Assembly (NCBI GenBank): GCA_963922205.1
Contig: CAWUHX010000018.1
Location: forward strand, 1,178,001 to 1,242,000
Direction: 5' to 3'
DNA length: 64,000 bases
Source: Romanomermis culicivorax
Taxonomy: Eukaryota > Nematoda > Enoplea > Mermithida > Mermithidae
Shown: positions 22,427 to 34,100 of the stretch, piece by piece
Layout: every line of letters starts with the position of its first letter
Position numbering within the stretch: position 1 is the first letter of the stretch
Translations under genes and position numbers: made by a program
The notes under the pieces: model-generated
The model's input: the letters and a program-made list of their open reading frames with translations, nothing else
Databases searched by the model: none
Told to the model about the DNA's origin: nothing

Positions 22427-22717
22427 AATCAAAAAATTACCGTAATTCCACTCTTATGGTAACTCTGGAACCTGTATCCTTTACCATACAACCTATAAAT
22501 CGACGAAGAAATTGACCATATATGTTTACTGTACAACCTATAAATCAGCCAAAAGTTGACCGTATATGTTTACTCTAGGACCTATAAATCGGCCAAAAGT
22601 TGACCGTATATGTTTACTGTACGACCTATAAATCGACCAAAAATGACAAATTATAGGTCGTACACAAAAGATAGGGGTATCCTTAACCATACGACCTATA
22701 CAGGTCGGCACCTTACT
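22427..22717 (-). repeat. Right terminal inverted repeat, inner Polinton
   Basis: 291 bp, inverted copy of 13157-13401 but with four instead of three ~46-bp units, which accounts for the 46-bp length difference. Confidence 0.9.
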
Positions 22718-23260
22718 TCACTCAGTATGTCAACACTTTTATGAAAATGAAACTAGTAATTTAATGTTTTGTAAATGTGTCAAAATGTGATTGTAATTTT
22801 TTGTAGGAGAGTGAAGGCTACCCTGTTAGAGCTCAGACTGATGAGCAAAAAAGTGAATATGGAAAGGAAGTCCACAACTGAGGAAAGATATGACTGGACC
22901 CTTCAAAAATTTTGAAAAATCCTGGAAAGAAAGTTTTGGCCGAATTAATGCTAAATTCATTCTGGGGGAAGGTAGTTTTGCATAATAATTTTTTTATTTA
23001 TTTATTTTACATACTTATTTTTTTATGTTTTTCAGTTTGGTCAATGAAACAATATATACAAGACTATTATCTACAATGCACCTAAAGGATATTTTGAACT
23101 TGTGAGGAACATTGTCAACATTATTTAAAATGTTAGATTAATCAAGGAGCAACTGGTGTCAATGACCTACTGTCAGCATGATGATTTTGCTGAGGTCAAG
23201 GGTAATACTAATGCCGTGATAGCGGCTTATACCACGGCCCAGGCTTGACCGACAAGTTCA
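22718..23260 (+). pseudogene. Protein-primed DNA polymerase B (Polinton), 3' part
   Basis: Continuation of the polymerase cut at 13156. Visible in order: QYVNTFMKMKL, intron 22756-22806, a divergent linker with two stops, ELMLNSFWGK (Pol motif B, KxxxNSxxG type), intron 22972-23035 (GTAGTT...TTTCAG), FGQ-stop, and finally NTNAVIAAYTTAQA near 23200-23245, after which homology ends at a stop. The palm and thumb end is missing. Several stops show it is dead. Confidence 0.8.
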
Positions 23261-23437
23261 GTGGTAAGTTTGACAGTAAAGCTTTTAGGAATCGTTAGTC
23301 ATATTCTGTTGGGATAAAAGTTCACATGTTTTTATTGTATCTGGAATTGCGCTCCAACTTCTATATGGGTTCTCGATTGTTTTTTTCTCCAGAAAACGTA
23401 CCATAGTTTTTTCTCACTATTACTGATTTGTGTAAAT

Positions 23438-23612
23438 TTAGCATATGTCAAAACAGCTGTTTTTGAATTATTCAAGTAGTGTTCAGGAGGTTAGAGCCGA
23501 AGAAAATTCAGATTCGAGCCATAATCATTCATTAAGCAAAACTGATGAAGATTATGAGGATATTGACGAAGTTGTTATTTGGGAAAATGACGATTTTGAT
23601 TTTTCACCATAA
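23438..23612 (+). other. Short acidic ORF, unassigned
   Basis: An ATG-initiated frame of about 55 codons ending in a very acidic tail (DEDYEDIDEV, WENDDFDFSP). It resembles in composition the acidic N-terminal leaders of some transposases or the acidic Polinton ORF upstream, but nothing specific is recognised. Confidence 0.3.
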
Positions 23613-24054
23613 TTTTGTGATATCTTCAGTTTCTTCTCGAACTTTTTTTAAAATTTCTCCCTTTAGCACCATGCTAAAAGACCCTGCTGATGTACGCTAA
23701 TGTTTAAACTCTGCAGTCTCCGATTTAATCTGTGCTAAAGTTTAAGATTTTATTTACCCAAAAAAATTAACAAAAATCATTTTCATTCAATTGTCGGCCA
23801 TAACCACCCATGACTTTTTACCAACAATATGTCGAGCATGGCGCAGACATCTGTGATACAGACACAAAAATCCATGATTTCTATCACTAACCTGTCGAAA
23901 CTCAACGATAGAACTAAATTTTTGAATGTATTGTTGTTTTGTTGAAGTTCTTAGTTGCATGTTTTGTTTCTATTCTTAACTCAAAAAGTCGAGACTTCAT
24001 TACCATGTTATACGCCTTTTCTCACAGGCAGTTTTAATGATAGGATAGAAATAA

Positions 24055-24172
24055 CGTTTTCGCGCTTGTGAGCCATTTGCACTTGTGAACCCTTCTGGGA
24101 TTTCGTGCTTATCGGCCTTTTGCGCTTGTGGGCCCATTTGCTCTTATGGGCCGTTCGCGCTTATGGACATAC
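24055..24172 (+). repeat. Tandem array of ~17-18 bp GCGCTTGTGGGCCCATTT units
   Basis: About six degenerate copies in direct orientation (gcgcttgtgagccattt, gcacttgtgaaccctt, gcgcttgtgggcccattt, gctcttatgggccgtt, gcgcttatggacat). No inverted partner was found nearby. Rest of 23260-25187: no gene recognised. Confidence 0.6.
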
Positions 24173-25187
24173 CCAATGCACTCGACGCATGAGATGAACT
24201 TTTTCATAAGAAACGTTTTTTGGCAGTTACAATAACAAGTACTCACCGCGCGCAAGTACACTCATCACTATTTTGTTCGAAAGTCAAATTTTACAAGATT
24301 ATTTTCACATAAATGTTTTCAGAATCGTTTCACAAAGGCTTTTTACTATGGCGAAGCATCAGATGAGTATATTTAACTTTTTGGTTCGGAATGACGAATT
24401 TTCCATTTTAATAAGCTAGGACCGCTAAAATAGAATATTACCGGTTCTGCAACGACCCATTTCAACTGATACCGTTTTTGACTACAAGAATATGGGTGAT
24501 TTTAATAAATAATTATGGCAAGTAATTTTCGATTCTAACTTTCAATTCCCGTTTGGGGGAACTATGTGACGCTTCAGAAAAAGCTGTGGCGTGTGGGTCG
24601 GCTAAAATACACTGCCATCCTTATCTAGTATACCATCTTACATTTTGGCTGATGATGAAAACTGAGAACCTTTTTTCTTACGCATACCACCACTGAAAAG
24701 TTATGCACCACCAACCTATGCGTATGCATACGTTTATCGAGTCCACTTTCGTCAGATGTTTTAAGTCTGACAATGCCTAAAATGGCAGGTTTTTTCTTGC
24801 TCCGAGTTTGTCTTTGGACTATAAATGAATTGAAAATTTTTGTATTTTTGGTTCGATAGAAAGAAAAAAAATTTTGCACATTGTATTATAAAATTATTTT
24901 GTAGCCAAAAATAAACGTCTTCATTATCGAGCACTAGAAAATTTTTCACGAAACCAGTTTATAGAATTTTTCTGCTCCTGACCGTTTCAAGTTACAATCC
25001 TATCATAATATAAAACGTGTGCCTTATTGTTTTCTCTTAGTTTGCCTAATTATTCTTCAATTAACGATAAGATTTCCAAATGTTATCCGTCAGTCCGGTC
25101 GACGAGAAGAAGCGATAAAAAATTTCCATTTTGATGATAAAGTATTAATTTTTTACGAGACGACGAAGACGAAAAAGCCAAATTTTC

Positions 25188-28100
25188 ATGGTTCTTATTT
25201 TCGGGGCGGCGAAGAACGGCAAACCGTCATACGGAAAAATGAAAAATGCGGCGGTGGGAGACAAAGAAGCAGGTGGCGGCGACAACGGTGTGGGTGACGA
25301 CCCTTTCGGCATACAGGGTGTCGATTCGGTGACAAAATTACACGCCGACGAAGAGTTGGTCAGAAAGTATAATTTGAATGCAAGGACGCTAAAATGTGAG
25401 TTATATTTGGAAATTTCCGCACAAACTACCAGGAGATTAAGACAAGAAAATATTGATAAAAACAGAAACAGCAGCAAAAACGTAACCGTAGCTGAAAAGA
25501 AAGAACAGTGAAAAAATCAAAATGAATGAGAAAAGGTAAATAATCGAAAATCTGTAGACTAAACACAAAGTGTAGTGATGTAAGAATTTAAATTGAGAAA
25601 ACTGTATAATAAAAACAAAACAGAAAAGAAAAAAAATATTAAAAATTGAAATTAAAACAGAAAATGAAGAAAGTAAAAGAAAACAATAACACAACTAAAG
25701 TGAAGATGGAATGGTAACTAAACGAGTGACGAAGAAAGTTTGTCAAACGAAAAATATGGTTAGAAAGATAAACGGGAAGATCAAATGGGAGATTAAAACA
25801 GGAAACATACGAGACTACTAAGCACAATAACAGAGAGAAACTTACAAGGCTGACCAAAACACAAATAAAAGTTAAAAATCAAATATAAACAATCGGAAGG
25901 CAAAACAGAGTCAAATTGAAGGGAATAAAATAAAAAAGGAAGAAATAACCATAAACAAATCAAAAATGAAACAATGAAGAAGAAAAATAGAAAAGAAAAG
26001 AAAGCGCCAGAAAAAAATTAATAAAGAAGAAAATAACAGTTTAGCGAAATCAAACGAAGTGGAAGAAAAAAGAAGGGCCGGTTTCATCAGAGAATAAGCT
26101 CCAGCTGAACTGCAGCTTTAGCTGTAGCTTAACTCTTTATAACATTACCGTTAAGGTGCAGCCCAGCTGTAGCTTAAATCCTATACATGAACATGTCGGG
26201 AAGAATAAGCTGCAACTGAACTGCAGCTTAACGAAAATGCTATAGCATACAAAGTACAGATCAGCTGCCGCTCAACTTTCTCGGTATGTTTTGTGTGCAT
26301 GAGTTAAGCTGCAACTGAGCTGCACCTTAACAGCAATGGTATAACATATAGAGTTAAGGTACAGCTTAAGCTGCAGCTCAGCTGGAGCTTTAGTCTCTTC
26401 GATGAAACCGGCCCACAAGAGCAATACAAATGCAAACGGGAAAGAAACAGAGTGACTGTAAATTAAGTGATGAACCAAAAGAAGTGAATAAAGCAGCGGA
26501 AAGCTAAAATCAATCGAAAGTTGCAAATGGAAAGAAAATAACAAAAAAATAACCCGCAAGTCAACCGCAACCGGAAAAAATATTGCGGGTCGCAACCCGC
26601 ATCCGCATTGCGGTTTAGTGCGGTTTATGGACCCGCAATGAGTTCTCGAGTGGAGTACTTTTTTCGGTGCTGGTAGCCGCAATCGACACAGTATATGCTA
26701 CTGTGCGCTGAATAACACTAGGTACCTGAATGAATGTGAACAGTACAGTAATATGATCGTGTTATTGATTGGATAATCAATTTTTTTTAAACCCGCTCTG
26801 TCTGAAATTCGTATTTTGCCATGAACCATATCATATTTCTATGTGAGAACTTCCCTACGGCTTCTAAGCACCTATAGTCTGTTTTTTAAAAAATGCTTCC
26901 AAATAGAAAAGTGACACAAATCAGTACTGTCGTCTAAATCGTTTACGTAGGGCTTCTACCGTAAAATTTTTTATTCGAAAAATTGTTAAAAGCGAGGACA
27001 TTATGCTCAGGAATTTCCAGACCTATATAATATATTGTTAATCAGAAAATTGTGAAAATCTGAAATGCTACTTGCTTTCCACTTTCATTATTTAGAAGCA
27101 TTTCAATAAAAACGGACCATATACACAAGAAAAATATCTCCGAACTTTAAGGTCTGATATCTGATTAATAAAATTTTTAAAAGAAATTAATGTAAATTTT
27201 TTAAAATTTGTGTTTTTTAAAATTATTATTAATTGACTTATGAGCATCAATAGATAGTGCGATGCTGATTTGATTGCCTTTCTAGGCCAAAGTGCGAGAA
27301 TAATTGTGAATTTTTGATTTTTTGCACAAATTTGCTTTAAAAAATTATTTTTCATAAAAGTTACCAACGAATATTTTCTGTATTTCGGGTCACATAATTT
27401 ACTTTGAATGACGTAATTTATTTTTAGAAATTATTATTTTTTTCGCACCAAATAATTATTCATTTTGTACAGTAAATGCTTCATTTTCCGTATGTATTAT
27501 TATATTAATTTACCATGAACGGTTTTCCGGTTCCGCATTTTTCCGGAACCGCACAAAAGTATGCCATTGTGAGAGCTGCAATCAACCCGCAATTGCGGGC
27601 CGCAAGAAAACCAGAAAACTATGCCTGCCTTAAAAAAATGTCAAATATGCCTGAGCTTAGGCAAAATCAAGAGTATAAAAATCCAAAATACATGAAAACA
27701 TATAAACAACTAACATTGATGCATAAAAAATGTATTGAAAAGAAGTTCAAAAGATAAAAAAGATACAGTAAAAAATAAAGAGAAAACCAAAACATGAACG
27801 AAAATACACGAAATCGAAAAGGAGACAAATACAAGACAATAAACTAAGCAAACGCTTACGACTGTAGTCAATTTAATTTAAAAGGATGAACGCAGTGAAA
27901 ACCAGAAATAGGTTCAATTTGATACGTCATCTTCACTCAATACTGCGGAAAAACGCTAAATTTATTCATGAGAATGGGAAATGCCAAAATCATTGAAAAA
28001 ACATCATGCTTATCCACTGTCGATTTGGACAGGACTAGGGTTCTGCCGACTCCCGATCCCGACCGAAATTTACTAATTCCCGATCCCGACTCCGAAAAAA

Positions 28101-31100
28101 CGTGGTCGGGATTCGTAGTTTCTGACACATGTTTATGAATGCATGTATGAAGCTGTAATGTGCTTTATTTCAACATTAATGAATAATCTCTAAAACATTT
28201 CAATATGGAATTGCTGATTATGTGTATGTGATGAACTGATAATGAGCCAATCGAATTATATGTTGTTGATATTAATGAGATCACGTCACTTGATAAAAAA
28301 TTTCAATTTTCATATGAATACAATAGTGTTTTAAGTTCTCTAAATGCAGTTGTAAATCATAAAACATATGTTCTCTAAATACTTCTTGTTGGATCAGCAT
28401 GGATGATTCTTGGGGGCCAACTATACGGCGAAGTATAGCAGCTCAATATGGTGCCGTACGGCACCGTACGGCGAAGTATAGTTTGCCCCTAAGACTAGCG
28501 AAATCAGATTATTCTTTAGAGAGCTTAATTTTTCCAATTTTCAAATCAGTTTTCTGCAAATTTTGACCAAGGACAAGTATGCGGGTACTTGGTACAAATG
28601 TTTAGTAAGTATTTATGCTGAAACCCGATTTGAACATAATTTTGCCGAAGTATGCGTTCATTCAGGTTTTTAAGTGAAATCTTTCATTTTCCAAATTTTA
28701 AGTGACGCTATATGTTAGAACTAGTTCGTGTTTAATCTACTCTAAAAACGTATGTCTTTGTCTAAATAGCAGCTATTTGATATGGTGAGAGTCTAGATGA
28801 TTTGACTTTATGGTACTAAGACCTGTATTATTCATGTCGAACAGAAAAATGAAAATTTAAAGTAGATATCAGATAAATTTTTTACAGTTAGTGAATATCA
28901 TAGCTACGCGGATAATCTGGAATCGCCCAGCAGCAACAATCAAAAGCCAAACATTTTTTCGCGATTCTCGACTCGCCGAATCCGAAGTCGACTGGTGGAA
29001 AAGGATGGCGAATATAATATTTCGTTGGCTAACGTGGAGAAGCAAAAGATCAAATATTTCACGTGAGTGAAAAAAGTATGGTAGTTTACAAAAGTTATCC
29101 AAAAAGTCTGTAAGGCGCTGTAGTCTAGTTTGTGAATGGTCCGTTTTTCTTGAAATGCTTCCAAATAATAAAATGGAAATGAAGTATTGTATCATCTTAT
29201 TTATCATTCATTTTCTCATTTTCTGTCAATCCATCGCACAAGACTGAATGTTTTTGTTATTTTCCCATTTAGAAGTATTTTATTAAGGACAGACTATATA
29301 GAATTCGGAGCGCATGAGTTCCTTCCGTGCAAGCATTTGAGATATATCTGCAATGTGGCACGAGCTCTAATCCTTTTTCGTGAAACTCTGTTGCTTGATG
29401 TATCTTTTTGAATAACAAAAAATTAGCAAGATCTCGTCTTACAAATTTATCGAAGTGCTTTGTCATAAAAGAAAATTTAGAAAGGCAAATATAACTTAAA
29501 GTCGTGCAATTCATTCGTTTTTAATATACTCTAAGTAGAATTTAGTTGGGTTTTCTCTACATTGGTTTCCAATGCTTTGAAGTTCTGATGAAATGTATTT
29601 AAAGATCAAGTCACGGAAGGTTTCACTTTTATTTTCTTCTATGAATACTTCCCTTTTAATTTCTTGATATGGAACCCTAAGAATCAAAAACGTTATTACA
29701 AAATGGTCAAGCCCGCTAGAGCATGCTGTGGACATTGAACGCTTAGAACATTGTGGTCATTGAAATATGTATCATTGGTCTTGCATACAAAATACTAGAG
29801 TCTGGAAGCGTATGCTAAAACATAGCATACGGTCGAGCTAGGTTCTATCATATCTAATCCCGCTCCCCCAGGTTTTAAGATATACAAAGTAGCATCATCT
29901 AAACGCATCGGATCAACTAGCTGCTATTAGGAACTAGGAAACAAATTGACATTTTCTGAGCACAAGCTAGGTTTTAACGTACGGCACCAGGCTGCTTTTG
30001 GGAATCATATTGTACTATACTCCATTCATTTTGAAATTATTGATGCAGCAATCCCATGAAAGTAAGTTCAATACAAAAAGCTTATTACCGTAATCAATGC
30101 AAGAATTTTTTCGCCAGTGAATGGCAAACAGAACAACTAAAAATTTCCTCCAATAATTTGGTCAAGTGGTCAAAATTTCTCTGGTAACACTCAGGTGTGG
30201 ACGCAGGTCCAAATCGACAGTGAAAATGCATGATGTTTTTCAAGGATTTTTGTCTTTCCCATTATCGTGAAGAAATTTAGCTTTTTTCTACAGCGTAAAG
30301 TTTTTAACTTAGTGAAAATTGCGGATCGCATTGAAACTACTTTTTTGGTTTTCGCTGCGTCTATCATTTTAAGTTAAATCAGCTGTAATCTCTTCTCCGT
30401 TTGATTCTTCATTCTTGTATTTCTGTTTTTCCGTTTTTCAGCGATATCTTCACTACGTTAATTGAACTAAAATGGCGATGGGTCCTAACGGTTTTTGTAT
30501 TCAGTTTCCTGCTAAGTTGGTTGTTCTTCGCTATTGTCTACTATGTTATAATGTATTTGCACGGCGATTTCGATTTTTCTACCGGTGAAGATGAGGACGG
30601 TGCCAACTACAAAAGTTCCAGTAGCGCGTGTTTGACGAATACGAAAAGTTTCTTGGCCGTTTTCATGTTTTCGATGGAAACTCAACATACAATAGGCTAC
30701 GGTTCGAGGTAGTTTAATTTTCAATTTTCATTTTAATTTGTTTGCAGTTCTTATTTATTATGTTTTCTGTTGTTTTTTTCGTTTTCCGTTCATTCTATTT
30801 TTTGCTTAATTTTCATCCGCATGATTCATTCAGCTACATCCACGTTCATTCAGAGTGAAATGTGATCTGCAGAGTCTATAGTCTGTTATTCCTTAAATGC
30901 TCCTAAATTATAAAAATGGAAACAAGTACTATTTCATATTCTGCGATTTCTGGCTAAAGCAAGAGTCACATAGGAATTAAAATTTAAAGACTCACTTAAC
31001 CAACCTTTAACATATTTTTGAATGAAAAATTTTGCAATAAAAGGTGTCAACAGTAATGATTTTGCTCATTATTGAATTTAGAAGTATTTTATAAAAACCA

Positions 31101-34100
31101 AACTATAAGCCATTGAATACGTTTTGCTTTAACTTTCTATTCTCACTAATAGTTTTTTGTACAAGTTTTTTTTGAAGGACAACAAACTATCTATTTCTTC
31201 CTCACATGGTCAAATTTTTCAGGTTTTTTCCGTAATTATATCATTGAAGAGGGACATATTTTAATACAAGTCATTAAAGACTGTAAAATGAAGTGGATAA
31301 CGTTGGTCTAGCCAGTATTAAATTCCGAATTCCACCTCTAGTTGACCCTTTTCCTTGTTTTTTCTTAAATCTAGCAAAAAGGGCGCAAACAAATCAAATG
31401 TTCTATATCTGTGAACAGCTTAACATACTACTTACTCTGAAACACAAAACTACAGTACCCCAATTATTGCATTACTGTAATTGTCGTATAATTTAACATT
31501 TTTATTTATCCATTGTTCGGAACACCTATCTGTATATACATTTTTCTCTCATTTTACATCATTTTCTGAGAGCTTCTCAGTGACTAAATCTACACTCAAT
31601 ATTAAAACATTATGACCGTACAATCAACGTGTAGTGTTTTGAGCGAGATTTGGACCTCACCCACTAAGTGTTTAGTCTCGCCCAGATTTTAGTTTGACCC
31701 CACCCAAATAGCGACTTACCAGGGATAGCGCTTCACACTTTGAAAATTTTAAGACCCGGGTACCCATGCTTCAGGATACCCGGGTACCTCAAATTCCTAA
31801 AAAAACATGAATTTTAGGGAAGAATTTTGCAATTGCTGAGAAACAAAAGTTTGAACGGACCAGCCACATTTTATTCAAACAAACGTTACACAAGCAAATC
31901 GTGGTTGCCTGGTCACTAATAACAATTATCTGAGATTTCTCGCTAGGTCCTGGTTCTACTGTCTCTACCGCCTCATCATCGTCAGTTTTCATGTCTCTTC
32001 TCCCGTGTTGCATGGTAAAAATCCATAGCTATTTTGTTGCTAAAAATATGTGGGCCACATAAGCAGTCCTGTTAACAAGTAGTGTGGATCCATGCTCTGA
32101 ATTAATGAAGGAAAATTATCTTATTCGCTGTAACTGAACATAAATACAAGTAATAGTATATAAATGATTTGTCTATACAATATTTTGTTGAGATCCGGGT
32201 ATTCGGGTAGCACCCGGGTTTCATTTATAAACTTGACCCGGGCATCCGTGTCTACCCGGGTACCCGAAATACCCGAATATCCGGTGTGAAGCACTAATCA
32301 GAGAGTACAGTAACTACGCAGCAAAATCTCATTGGTCTATAAAAAATATAAATGGTGTTTCTTCATTTTCGACGGGGTTGGGTGTGGTTAGAGCTAGGTT
32401 ATAATTTGGTTGACCTCCGCAAAATTTATTTTATTGTTTAGGACTGAACTGACACTGAAATCTTAAATTATGCAGTGGTTGAATCGCCACTGAATGTTTT
32501 TGGTTTTCAGAAGTATGTGCAACTTTTCTTCAGCATTGATTGGGAAAAATCAATCGACAAAAAAACGATGTAATCGAACATTTTCGTCAATTGAGATTCT
32601 GAAAGAGTTGTCCCGTTTTCACCGAAGAGACTTACTCCTCAGTTGCAGCTTAAATTGCAGCGTAATTGTCGTTAAGATGCAGCTTGGCTGCAGATATAAA
32701 TCGTACTTTACACCCCATATATACATAAACCGTTTGTTGCTCATGTTCGTTTCATAGTGAACTATCCATCACAAAAGATGCCGTTCTTCTGTTGAAGCTT
32801 TGCTTTTAACTTGTCTAGTCTTTGGCAATTTTTCGACGGTCACTTTTGTTGACAAAATCGATAACCAAACAAAAAGTTTTTTGGATGGAGTTCATGCGAT
32901 ATTCCATAAAGACATTTTCCATACACAGAAAATTAAGCTGCACCTTGAGCTGTAGCTTAATTCGCACACGAAACATATCAAGAAAGTTAAACTCCACCTT
33001 TGCTGCAACTTAACTCTGTATGTTTATGCATTATCGCTAAGTTGAAGCTTAAGGTATCACAGAATTTCGTCGATATGTTTTGTATAGGGGATAAGTTGAG
33101 CTGCACCTTGACCGTAATGGTATAACATATAGGGTTAAATTGAAATCCAAACTAGTTGCAGCTCAGCTGTAACTTTTCTGCTTTTCAAAGATAGTCAATT
33201 GGACACCAAGTGCTAGGTCACGTATCTCTTTGGGCCGATTTGACAAATATTGCTTGAATCACTGTATCTTTTGGTAGAGTAATCGACGCTCAAACTTCAA
33301 CATCAGTACCACAGTTCCAACGCACCGCAGAATTAATCAACCAGAATTTTGTGCATGCTGTTTGAAACAGTATTGTTTCACAGCATATTTTCTTTTCTTT
33401 TATCGTATTTTTCTGATGGTGCATTTCCCTGTTACATGAGACCGTTTACCTTTTCGTAATAGGTATCCATCCGAACAATGCCCCGAAATAGTGGCCGCCT
33501 TGTGCCTGCAATCCATTTTCGGCTTGATGATTCAGACTTTGTTGGCCGGCGTCGTATTTGCTAAATTGTCAAGGCCACATAAACGGGCCGCAACACTGAT
33601 ATTCAGCCGCAACGCTTGCATTTGCATGCGCGACGGTAAATTGTGCTTTCTATTCCGAGTGGGCGATATGCGCAAAACCCATTTGGCCGAAGCCCACGTC
33701 CGAGTCCAACTGATTTCGAAACGGGTGACCAACGAAGGTGAATTGCTTCCTTTTCAACAATTCGACATGGACGTTGGGTTTAGCTCGGGTGAGTTTAAGA
33801 AAAATCTGTCAGAGGTGAACTTCTGAATGAGCAGAGTTGGGTTAATGAACGTATAACTGATTTTTTATAAAGTGCGTCTAAATAGAAAAATTACAAAAAT
33901 ATGCACTCACTTGAAAATTGTCTACTCAGAGCTTTAACCCAAGCATTTTGTACTCCAAAAATTTCTGATAGGCATTTGATTGGTGTCAGAAATTTTCAGT
34001 TCCATGTGACTGTGGTTTGGCAGAAAGCAAGTATCATTGATGATATTTGAACTTTGTAAATTAGGTGATTACCTCCTACAGTGAATGCAATTTATTTTGA

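Larger units (their letters stand above)
13157..22717 (+). mobile_element. Inner Polinton/Maverick-like element (9561 bp, no PolB)
   Basis: Bounded by inverted terminal repeats at 13157-13401 and 22427-22717; the outermost bases read AGTAAGG...CCTTACT, fitting the AG...CT ends usual for Polintons. Genes run on the plus strand: packaging ATPase, unknown ORF, HMG-like ORF, small basic protein, unknown structural-type ORF, integrase, protease, membrane protein, penton-like, pVI-like and hexon-like proteins. No polymerase is seen, and the gene-free tail (21530-22426) leaves no room for one. It sits inside the polymerase gene of another Polinton. The flanks (gttagt / tcactc) show no clear target-site duplication. 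Confidence 0.85.

Noticed and set aside
22091-22428. Frames of 90-106 codons at the end of the inner Polinton
   Set aside because: Low-complexity Phe/Leu/His translations of repeated pyrimidine-rich DNA; no similarity to a polymerase.
27515-27757. 80-codon plus-strand frame in Kir intron 1
   Set aside because: Built partly from CCGCAATTGCGG-type repeats that are inverted near 26560-26640; probably transposon end sequence.
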